Of a stretch of DNA of 64,000 nucleotides, positions 54,891 to 64,000 are shown one piece after another. A program made the translations under genes and the position numbers. Location: positions 124,001-188,000 of the forward strand of contig WHVA01000018.1 of the NCBI GenBank assembly GCA_015179125.1. The letters are read 5' to 3'. The notes beneath the pieces are model-generated. The model had not been told where the DNA came from and searched no databases. It saw only the letters and a program-made list of their open reading frames with translations. The first letter of the stretch is position 1. Every line of letters starts with the position of its first letter. The DNA is from Gautieria morchelliformis (taxonomy: Eukaryota; Basidiomycota; Agaricomycetes; Gomphales; Gomphaceae).

Positions 54891-55010
54891 CCTTTTTGAA
54901 CTATCCTGTGGTTGATCGCCACGCGACCAAATGATAGTGGATTCGAAGCAATCTTGAAAAAGATCGCTGCATTGACGACTAAACATCGTTGAGTCCCTCC
55001 AGTAGACCTT
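54891..55010. other. Short stretch before solo LTR L4
   Basis: No gene. Probably the 5' untranslated flank of the Gypsy element, because L4 was inserted at ACCTT within a sequence that continues at 56286. Confidence 0.35.
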
Positions 55011-56285
55011 TGTCATGACGTGTTTATCTCTCATACTCAGAAGCTCAGTTTTCCTACTTTCACCCCACCTTCGCGTTCGTTCCGACCACCATTGTCATGT
55101 TCGGTAACCAACTCTCGCTGTTCGCGCCAACTACCACAGCCGCGCCGCCAAACGCACGATCGATGTCCTGGGGCTGACTCGGCAGTCATCACTGGGCCTA
55201 CCACCTCCTCTGCTCGACCCTCTTCCAATGGTGTTCGAATAGTTGGGTTGCCGTAACCTGTGCATTTCCTGCACCTTGGTATCCCCATTTTTCCCTTTCG
55301 CTACTCCTCCTCAGTGTTCGCTCGGTTTCTCCCCCCACCTCGACCTTTCCTCTCTCATGTCACCTCTCTTCGCCCCTCCTTGCATTTCGCCGAACGTATA
55401 TTCGCTGCTCGCATCATTCACCAGCAGGCACACCATCAAAAACACGATCGATACCACTCACCTGGCATAACGGTTCATCATTAACCCCATCGTCTTCTTA
55501 ATCCAACCCCATTGGGCATTCGTATGGTCAAAACATGTTCGCAGGAGATCTCCTCCATAGGCCGTGCGGAATCAACCCAGTAGACCAAGAGTCCGTGCAA
55601 GGTAGCATGTATGCGGGTCCCAAGACATGGTTTTGTCCATAAATGCTTTTGCCATCTTTACCCTCCGTCGTTTCATATTCTCTCCCTTCTCACATTCTAT
55701 TGTATGTTTATTTCATCTATGCTGTATCATGGCTGCGCACCCCTATCCAACCCTGACTTGTGACGGCCTCTTTCCTATTCGCTGATACCTCACGAGCATT
55801 CAATATAAGTAGTTTACATTCGCATGTATATTCCCCAGTTCAATTATCATACGTCGTCCATCTTGTGCAAACTTGACCTTGCTGTGATTATTGTCTTGAG
55901 CCCTTCCTTGAAGATTTCTATCTTCGACCAGCCAAGGACTTAGGCATCACTGGTGAGTTCTCATACTTCATCTTCGTTACCTTAGCCTTCGAACTACTCT
56001 CGGCGCTGTTGGCGAAGGGCTCTTAAGGAGCACCTTCGCCAGCGAAGGGACCGTCGAAACTTAGACAACCCTTCCGCAAAATCTTGCACGTTGCGTCGTC
56101 AAGAACTGCGAGCTGTTTCGCTACGACTGTAGACAGGGCGAGCCCCGTTCGGGCAACCCCTTTGTTTCGTGAAACGTCCATCGGTTCACTTATTCGCCAA
56201 ACGGCATACTTATTCGCACAAGTTATTCGGGCATTCGCTGTGTTCACTAATACACGATATTAACGCCTAAAAACCAATCTTGACA
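55011..56285 (+). repeat. Solo LTR copy L4 (1275 bp)
   Basis: Begins TGTCATGACGTG and ends CCAATCTTGACA, flanked by the perfect 5-bp duplication ACCTT (55006-55010 and 56286-56290). It is the longest of the four copies and defines the family: TGTCA/TGACA ends, 5-bp duplication. Confidence 0.93.
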
Positions 56286-56749
56286 ACCTTCTACTGTCGG
56301 CTGTGAGCATGATGATTCCACGCAGTCGAAGACGGACACGAGCGATGAGCTCGAGGTCCACGCCCCAGGCGCAGCCCAGCAACACGACGGCTGACGCTAT
56401 CCTGGACCAAGAGAACAGGACGATAGAAGACGGAGAGATTGTAGATCTCACCGCCCTCGTCCCCTCAGTAGAGGACGAGGAAAACCCCCACCATGTCTCG
56501 TTGAGCATGGCTGAGGAAGAGACAACGCCAGGCAACGAGCCGGCGCCGCCCCCCCATCTCTCTCTACCCAAGGACAAAGGAAAGGGCAGAGAAGTCTCGC
56601 CGTCGTCAGACGGTAGAGCAACAACGTTGAGGCGAGCACAAAGCCATGACTCAAACCGATGCTCACGGAGTAGAGCAACGACGATCGTCCCTGAAGGAGG
56701 ATGACGGCAAAAAAGATGAGCCCCAGACAATGGTCAGGACTCGGAATAC

Positions 56750-58603
56750 TTGAGCTCTAGTCGCAAGAGCTCGAGGGCTCACGCCATCGACCACGAGACG
56801 GCAGAGGCCCTGAACAAACAGGTGCAGGCTGCGCTGCGCCGAAGTACGCTGATGCGCCACAAGCACGATCAGCTGGCATCGCAGCTTGACAATGCCGCCA
56901 CCACCCAAACTCAAGAACAACCAGCTGCCCCAATGGACAGCCGTAAAACAATCCAACAGATCGTTAGGGATCAGGTCGCCTCAGAGCCTGACTCTGAAAT
57001 GATGACCAAGAGCTTAGAGCTCGAAGTCGCACACTGGCAGCGTAAAGAAGCCACAGCCGTCCGCCGCCACACATGGGCACTCGAGCTACTAGTGAAAAAT
57101 GCTGAAGAGACAGTGGCCCACAGCCACACCACTCAGCTGCCCAACAAGCAGCTCAAGCAAGCCGTACAAGGTGCATGGCAGGCGCGCGCAGCCTACAACA
57201 GCAGGCTACGGATCCGCAACGCGGGACTGACCGGGGACACCAGGCACAAAGCGCCCCCGGAACCGAGAGCACAGAATGCTCCCGATCCCAAGCCCTATCC
57301 GGGCCCGGGGCCCGTCAGGGCATATAACAGCCTGCCCCGCACGGCATCACAACCGCACGAGCAATCCATGGCCCCAACGGAAGCCCAGGGAATCCCTGAC
57401 CAGGCCAACGTCGTACCAATGGAGCCATACGACGGGATCACACAGATGATCCGCGTGGTGTTAGCAGACGCCGCGGACACAGACCCAGAGAAGTCTGTGC
57501 TAGCGAAAGCTGGCGTAAAATTGGCTCACCCCGAGCCATATGCCAGGGGATCTGACCTCAAAGAGTTTGAAATCTTCATGGCAGCCATCCTACGATGGCT
57601 AAAAATGAATTGCCTCCTAGGGCCAACCGGCATTGAAATGCAGGTTGGCTATGTGGGCACTCGCCTCACCGGCGAAGCCCAGAAGTGGTTCCTTCGAAAC
57701 GTTGAACGCTTCGATCGCCAGGTCCGCAGCTGGACGCTGGAAACAGTGATGCAAGGCCTTCAAAAAAGGTTCCTGCACACACTGACGTACCATCACGCAT
57801 CGAATAAATTCAACGCGGTCATGCAAGGCATGAAAACCATTCAGGAGATGCTGAACGAGATCACGAAATACACCGCACGTATGATACAGCCGCCAGACGA
57901 GTACATGTTCCGGAGATGGTTCGTATCAGCGCTGCGCGAAATGCTGCACAACGAGGTCCTCAAAAAGGGCTATAATGCCGAGAGCAGCTCAATAGAGCAA
58001 CTCTTCGAGATGGCCTGGATGATCAAGGAGGCATCCCGATACAACATGGGGATGCGCCGCGCAGAAAGCGTAGCAGCAACGGCAAGTGCTCCCCAGCTCA
58101 CAGGGAGCAAGCCATTGACACAAACGGGCCTGACCAGGCCCAGCCTGCTCGCAAGAAGCAGAACAGGACAACGGCTACCGCCCTCATGCCCAGCACAAGC
58201 TGGACGCCCACCTGAAGCTAAACAGCCTCAAGCATCAGGGTCGTCCCCACGACCTGCCCCACCGACGAAAACTTCGGGCCGGCCGAACGATAGGCCCAGC
58301 GGCAGCCAAAGCAACACCACATGCTTTGAATGCGGCCAACCTGGCCACAAGAAGGCAGAGTGCCCCCGGCTTAGGTCCAGTATAAGGACAGCGGCCGTGA
58401 GGCATGACAATGAAGCCGGGGATCCGGAAATGGATCTCGGTCAAAATTCTCTTCAACAAATTGACGAAGAGGGGGAGGGTGATCCCCAACCCAACGACAC
58501 TCCGGACAACGGAGATGCGCCCACTGAAGAATGGGACCCAGAGCCGTCCCAATACTATGAATGGGATGAGGAGGTGGAAGAACCACCTACAGGTCCAGCG
58601 TGA
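56750..58603 (+). pseudogene. Gypsy gag region with zinc knuckle
   Basis: A 617-codon reading: a Gln/Ala-rich helical start, a Pro-rich middle, a capsid-like part (about residues 260-430, with EAQKWFLRNVERFDRQV) and one CCHC knuckle near residue 525, then an acidic tail. A preceding 130-codon acidic reading (56309-56704) is probably part of the same gag region. Confidence 0.82.
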
Positions 58604-61600
58604 TCAGATTCGCACTGGAAGACGAAACCGCCACGAAGGTTATGGCGGCACGCACATCGGTCACGCCAGACAAGGCGGCCGAGCGGGTGTATCACCACTG
58701 AAGCAAACACAGGACGCAGCCAACGCGTCCGCGCAGTGAGAACCGTACCCTATCGGGGTACTGGGAAATAAACGGCGTAAAAGCCCACTGCCTGCTAGAT
58801 AGCGGCAGCGAAGGGGTACTGCTGTCCCCCAAATTCACGCGAGCTACAGGGATGAAGACATTCTCACTGGAGTAACCAATTGCGCTGCAGCTAGCCTGCA
58901 TAGGCAGCCGTTCCACAATCAACTATGGAATGAACACGACCATCAAGTTTGGTTGTGGGACATACAACGAATATTTCGATGTAGCAAACATCGAATATTA
59001 CGACGCGATCTTAGGGACACCGTTCCTAAGGAGATTCGGCATAACCCTGGACTTCTCGAGCCCAGGGATGATTCGCAATGGAAACGAAGTGATTCCCACG
59101 GGCAAGGTCTCATTCGATGACAACGAATCAAAGAACAAGGACAAAGGGCCATGGGCGAGCATGATCACCCAGGTGCCGAAACCGAACCTGGCTCATTGAA
59201 GCCAGGAGGACGAGTCGCGGGACGACTCGTCCTCGAACTCACCCTACAGCCGTAGGGAGAGACGCTCTCACCTAACAGTGAAAGTGATGGGAAAGAGGAA
59301 AGCGGGCCCGCACGCCGTGGGACATAATAGACGCCAACAGCGCCTAATATCATCTAAGCCAACCACTACCATCATCCTCACAGATGATGACCTTCCTCGC
59401 CTCCGCGAGGAATGGATGGAAAGAATCACTGACATAGTCAGTGGAATTCCATTAGAACTCCCGCCACTAGGGGAGATCAACCATGAGATCAACCTCATCG
59501 ATCCCAACAAGCACATGCGGTATCGACTACCGAAATGCCCCGAACACTTCCGAGAGGAACTGTCGGCTAAGATAGAACAATACACCACTGCAAAGTGGTG
59601 GATTCCGGCAGTAGCACAGCAGGCAGTGCCCATGCTGTGTGTGCCGAAGAAGAATGGTACATTGAGAACCGTCTTCGATCTGCGGCAGCAGAATGAGAAC
59701 ACGGTGAAGGACGTCACACCCTTCCCAGATCAAGATATCATATCCAGCGACATGGCTCGCTGCTGATATCGAACAAAACTCGATATGTCAGAAGCATACG
59801 AGCAGATCCAGATCCATCTGGATCACGTTGCAAAGACAGCCTTTGCCACAATCCTTGGCACCTTCAGGAGCCAGGTGATACAGATGGGGGACTGTAACGC
59901 CCCATCAACATTCCAATGGCTGATGACAGCCATTTTCCGCGACTGCATAGGTCGCTTTGTCCATGTATACATGGACGACATCTTCATATTCTCGCTCTCA
60001 ATACAAGACTATGAAGAGCACCTCTACATCGTCTTTGACAGACTGAGGAAGAATCACCTCTTTCTGAGCAAGAAAAAGGTGGACCTCTACTCCATCCAAA
60101 TGGAGTGTCTCGGCCATATGATCGATGGCTGAGGGGTACATGCCAACGAGGACAAGATGCAACGCATCCGCGAGTGGCGCAGGCCACGGACGTTCAACGA
60201 CGTCCAGTGTTTCCTCGGGCTGGTACAGTATCTGGCACACTACAGGCCGGATGTTAGCACATATACCACCCCGCTATCGGCTGTGTGCGTAATAACCGTC
60301 CATTCGAATGGACACCACTACTCCACAAATGCTGGCAAAGCATTAAGGCGTTGGCCTGTAAGGCCCCGATCCTGTGTCCAGAGCCGATCTGGGTGATCAC
60401 TGACGGATCAAAAGCCGGCGTCGGTGCGGTCTACGGCCAAGGTCCTGACTGGAAAACTTGTCGACCAGCCGGCTTCTTGTCAAAGAAGTTCAGCGTTGCT
60501 CAGCAACACTACCAGACTCATGAGCACGAGATGATCGCGGTGCTCGAGGTTCTCATGAAATGGGAGGACAAACTGCTGGGGCGAAGGTTCACCCTCGTCA
60601 CAGACCACAAAGGGCTCGAGTACTTCGAGACCCAGAAGAGCCTATCTGACCAACAGGTCAGATGGTGGGAGTTTCTCTCCCAGTTCAATTTCAACACCGT
60701 TCATGTTGACGGTATAGAGAACAAGGTAGCGGACTGCCTGTCACGCTACTACAAGAGCGACATGAGTGATGACAATCACCTGGACCATGTCTTTGTGAAT
60801 GCGGATGCGCGTTTGGACCCGGACGGTGAGTTATTGCCCACCGACTGGTATGTCGAGTTGCGAACAGCGGGGACAAGACGCTCTAAACGCCTCGCTGAGA
60901 AGACAGAGGTGAGAGTAACGGAAGCCGCCACATTAAACGAGGGCTCACCAGAGCCCGCGAACGTCGCCGCGTCCCGCGACGACATCGATGACATCAGAGC
61001 CATCGCTGCAGGAAATGACGGCGCACCCCTGCGCTGGGTCATCGAGCAAGGCGTAGACCTGGCTAAGGTCATACAAGATGCGTACCACAGGGACACCATG
61101 TTCACAGAGATCATGGTGCACCCGGACGCGCACCCGAGATTCGGGATCTGGGACGGGCTGATCTGGACTAAGAATCAGCTCAAAAGAGACGTCATTGCCG
61201 TCCCCCGCTCTGTTCTTCAAGGGGGAAGGAAGCTGATCGAAATTATCATCGATTGGGCACATCAGATAGTCGGCCACTACGGCCATCTGAAGACTTCGAA
61301 CTACGTTCGAAGAGCATACTGGTGGCCGGGCATGAGCCCAGACATAGAAGGGTTCTGCACATCATGCGCAAGGTGTCAAATGACGAAAACCAGGCCACAA
61401 CGGCCCAAAGGCCTACTACACTGCCTACCCATTCCAGATAGGCCGTGGCAGTCGATTGGCATCGACTTCATGGGGCCCCTGCCCAAATCCAACGACTGTG
61501 ACTACCTGATGGTAGTCATCGACCGACTAACGTCGCTTGTACACCTCGTGCCAACCACGACGAGCGTGTCATCCAAGGGAGTAGCCTGGCTGTTTCTGAA

Positions 61601-62297
61601 GGAGGTCATCTGACTACACGGAGTTCCTGACTCCATCGTCTCAGACAGAGACTCAAAGTTCACGTCGATCTTCTGGCGTGAACTACAGCGACTCATGGGG
61701 ACTAAGCTCCTCATGTCAACTGCCTTCCATCCCCAAACGGATGGAGCAACCGAGCGGGCAAACCGCTCGATCGGCCAGATATTGCGCGCGGTCATCAGAG
61801 ACAATCAGAAGGATTGGGCATTGAAATTCCCAATGGTTGAGGTCGCCCTCAACAGCAACGTCAGCGCGACCACAGGGTTTGCACCTTTCGAGCTGAACCA
61901 CGGCTATATGCTGTGGATAGACCTCCCCATAGCCGTGGACACCCCATTCAAGGGGGTGGCCTGGTTCGCACATCAGGCAAAATGGAATATGATGGCGGCA
62001 CAAGATGCAATCATAGAGCATCGAGTGATGCAAACGTTTCACGCGAATAAGAAACGTATGGCGAGCGACAGGTACGCGGCCAACGACCGCGTCTACCTTT
62101 CGACACAAAACCTAACTCTCCCGAAAGGAAGAGCCAGAAAGCTAGTCCCGCGGTACATTGGACCGTACCGCGTCGTCGAGGCTCACAATGACACCTCGAC
62201 GGTGACCCTCGATCTTCCCGACGAACTGAAAAGCCGTCGCATTTCACCGGTCTTCCATTCCAGCCTCATACGGTGATACAAGGCTAACAACGACGAA

Positions 62298-62543
62298 TTG
62301 TTCCCTTGTCGTGAGGCCAAGTCATTTTATGACTTCGGAGCAAATGACGATGAGGAGTGGCTCGTCGACGAGATTATTGCACATCGATGGATAAACTCAA
62401 CGGACCTGGAGTTCCAGGTCCGTTGGACCCTAGGCGACGTGACATGGGAACCCATGTCGTCCTGCAAGGACCATGAAGCCCTAGATAGCTATCTAGAGCT
62501 TCGGGGGGTGGGCAAACCACGTGACCTCCCCAGACGCCGCTAG
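62298..62543 (+). pseudogene. Gypsy integrase chromodomain
   Basis: Contains EEWLVDEIIAHRWINST, then LEFQVRWTLGDVTWEPMSS and a helical end (HEALDSYLELRG). This matches the chromodomain fold of chromoviruses, which reads histone marks and steers integration toward heterochromatin. Confidence 0.85.
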
Positions 62544-62663
62544 ACGCATCTGTCACGTGCAGACCATGTGACGCGCCAGCCACGGCGCGGTTAAATTTTC
62601 GCCTCGGATCTTTCCGAGGGTGCATCGCTTCTTGGAAGCAACCACCATCATCTACCCACGAAG

Positions 62664-63011
62664 ATGATGCCCACCAAAGATGGGATGGACGTTGATCCTT
62701 CAACGTCCACAACGCAAACAACGGCGCCGAGACAGGGGGCCACAGACATTCTCTGTGCTCTAATAGACCAGGAGCACTGGATGATCGTGGGAAGGGAGGA
62801 CGCCCTCACCATCGTCCACCCGGACGATTGCGCAACATGCGCGGACTACGCCGCACACCTTAGGGCCGTGACCAGCACCCGCAAGGTCAAATTGCGGGAT
62901 GAAGACATCGGCAACGCCGTCGATGCAGCTTGGGGATGGCTCCCAAGGGACATCGCAAGTGACACACGAGAAGAGCCCCTCCGGGACATCCACGACCTTA
63001 AAAAAGTGTGA
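62664..63011 (+). CDS. Unrecognised ORF, probably retrotransposon-associated
   Basis: 115 residues beginning MMPTKDGMDVDPSTSTTQTT, then EHWMIVGREDALTIVHPDDC and CADYAAHLRAVTSTRKVKL. It follows within 115 bp of a possible LTR start (TGTCACGTGC at 62551). It could begin the gag of a second Gypsy-type element. No family is certain. Confidence 0.4.
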   Translation: MMPTKDGMDVDPSTSTTQTTAPRQGATDILCALIDQEHWMIVGREDALTIVHPDDCATCADYAAHLRAVTSTRKVKLRDEDIGNAVDAAWGWLPRDIASDTREEPLRDIHDLKKV

Positions 63012-63229
63012 TAGCTCCTCATCAACCTACGCCTCCTCCCTCTCGATACAGCACTCGTCACAAAGTGTCCCAACAGGTAAGCTATACTCCCAAAAACAGA
63101 ACTGTGCAACATCCTAAGAAAGCAGAACAAATGAGGGCCTGACACCTGGCCTTGAAGGAAGCGGTATATGTGTCTGTTTCCCCCCCTTCAATGTACTGAC
63201 ATATCTATCAGAGAACTGAAAGGGAACAG

Positions 63230-64000
63230 GTGGAAGCAAGCAACAAGAAAGAAGCGAGCGAAGAACGCAACAATTGCAGCAAAGAAGTGGGCGAAGATCA
63301 GGACAATGACAGTAATCACGAGGAGATAACAGCTGATAACCAAGATGGAGAACAGTCGAGAGAAGAATATACTAACGGGGATGCTGACACGTATCAACCA
63401 GCTACAGATGATGATTGGGATCCCGCTCCTAGCGATGGTGAGTTCAGGGGCGATCTCCCCAAATTGACTTCATCTGAGGATGTCGAGGAAGAGGAAGTGG
63501 GGGATAATGATAGGGTTTTTGCCTGTTTTGTCAAGAAAAAAGCGAAGAAAGCGGACCCACGTTTCGAGACCCAAATGCAAGGCGGCAGCAAGATTCACCA
63601 TATTTTCATTCCTCCTCCCGTTAAAGAAAAACCACGTCAGAAGGGGCCAGCTGCTGCACCAAGGAGCTGGAACGAGCGGTCGAGGACCGCGACAACGTGC
63701 TCGCAACCGAGCACGCCAGGATCAAGGAACTGGAGCAACAGCTGAGTGCAGCCCAGCTCCAGGTTACCCTGGTCCATGCTGCCTCAAAAAGGCCGCAACA
63801 TGATCCGACCACGGACCCAGTGGCCAGCCCATCATCACCCCGCGCAATGGCGCTGTTGTCGGCGCACGCAACATCGGGCCTAGCGTCCCGATTGTCGGTG
63901 CCGACCCCGACCCCAACAACAATGGAAGGGCAGAGCACGCCTTCCGACTCTGCGTACAGCGTCCCCGATGGATGGGAGTCGGACTCATCCGTCTGGAAGA
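63230..64000 (+). CDS. Acidic ORF and coiled-coil reading running off the window
   Basis: The reading 63230-63745 starts MEASNKKEASEERNNCSKEV, is very acidic (DVEEEEVGDND) and contains ADPRFETQMQGGSKIHHIF. A shift of frame near 63660 leads to ELERAVEDRDNVLATEHARI and KELEQQLSAAQLQVTLVHAA, a likely coiled coil open to the last base. A possible intron ends with CTATCAG at 63211. It could be one spliced gene or two joined fragments. No family recognised. Confidence 0.4.

Larger units (their letters stand above)
56286..62550 (+). mobile_element. Fossil Ty3/Gypsy chromovirus
   Basis: The order is gag, protease, reverse transcriptase, RNase H, integrase, chromodomain. Landmarks: zinc knuckle CFECGQPGHKKAEC (about 58322), protease CLLDSGSEG and ILGTPFL (58790-59030), reverse transcriptase with YMDDIFIFS (about 59970), RNase H ITDGSKAGVGAV and LVTDHKGLEYF, and integrase zinc region HYGHLKTSNYVRRAYWWPG and IGIDFMGPLP. 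Reverse transcriptase before integrase makes it Gypsy. Long parts are open, with about four or five breaks, so it is a moderately young fossil. LTRs are not clearly paired. TGTCACGTGCAG at 62551 is a possible 3' LTR start. Confidence 0.9.

Noticed and set aside
53075-56285. Solo LTRs at 53075 and 55011 taken as the two LTRs of one element
   Set aside because: Only the terminal five bases agree; interiors differ and each has its own target duplication (GAGTG, ACCTT).

Overview
The window looks like a transposon-rich stretch of a filamentous basidiomycete genome, most likely an agaricomycete. The pointers are short introns of about 45-65 bp with GT..AG borders, an etherase-type (Ure2p/GTE-like) glutathione transferase, a NACHT-ankyrin STAND receptor of fungal type, Helitrons of fungal type, and Copia and chromodomain Gypsy retrotransposons. 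The species cannot be named from sequence alone. Only three probable host genes are visible, all between 47.3 and 54.5 kb.

Layout. 1-9.6 kb: a fossil Copia element (family A) inserted in a decayed Helitron-like gene. It was split by a 1.2-kb solo LTR and then rearranged by an inversion between two oppositely oriented solo LTRs. The swapped 5-bp target duplications record the inversion. 9.6-20.8 kb: a CACTA-type MITE, a long decayed Helitron-like element (N-terminal domains, Rep-like domain, Pif1 helicase, all on the minus strand) carrying a 215-bp repeat, and a hAT-type non-autonomous element. 20.9-25.5 kb and 40.86-40.94 kb: a chimeric fossil Copia element whose 3' LTR is cut in two by a 15.35-kb head-to-tail array of Helitrons (25,506-40,858). 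One array unit encodes an apparently intact 1592-residue Rep/helicase. Other units carry minisatellites, AT-rich subterminal repeats and captured gene pieces. Two solo LTRs lie inside the last unit.

41-46.6 kb: a second CACTA-type MITE and a younger-looking Copia element (family C) that lacks its gag end. 47.3-54.5 kb: a glutathione transferase-like gene, an unrecognised minus-strand gene, and the NACHT-ankyrin gene. The ankyrin array of that gene contains three near-identical 297-bp units and is interrupted by a solo LTR carrying sixteen bZIP-like TGA(G/C)TCA sites. 54.5-64 kb: a second copy of the 215-bp repeat, a fourth copy of the 1.2-kb solo LTR, a fossil Gypsy chromovirus with a chromodomain, and unrecognised ORFs that run off the window edge.

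The most notable structure is the Helitron array. All five family-type 3' ends share a terminal motif and a hairpin whose stem changes with compensating substitutions. The array as a whole sits between an A and a T inside the LTR, and its far end is an unrelated 46-bp Helitron-like terminus. This is what movement of a whole tandem array by read-through of several terminators would leave behind.
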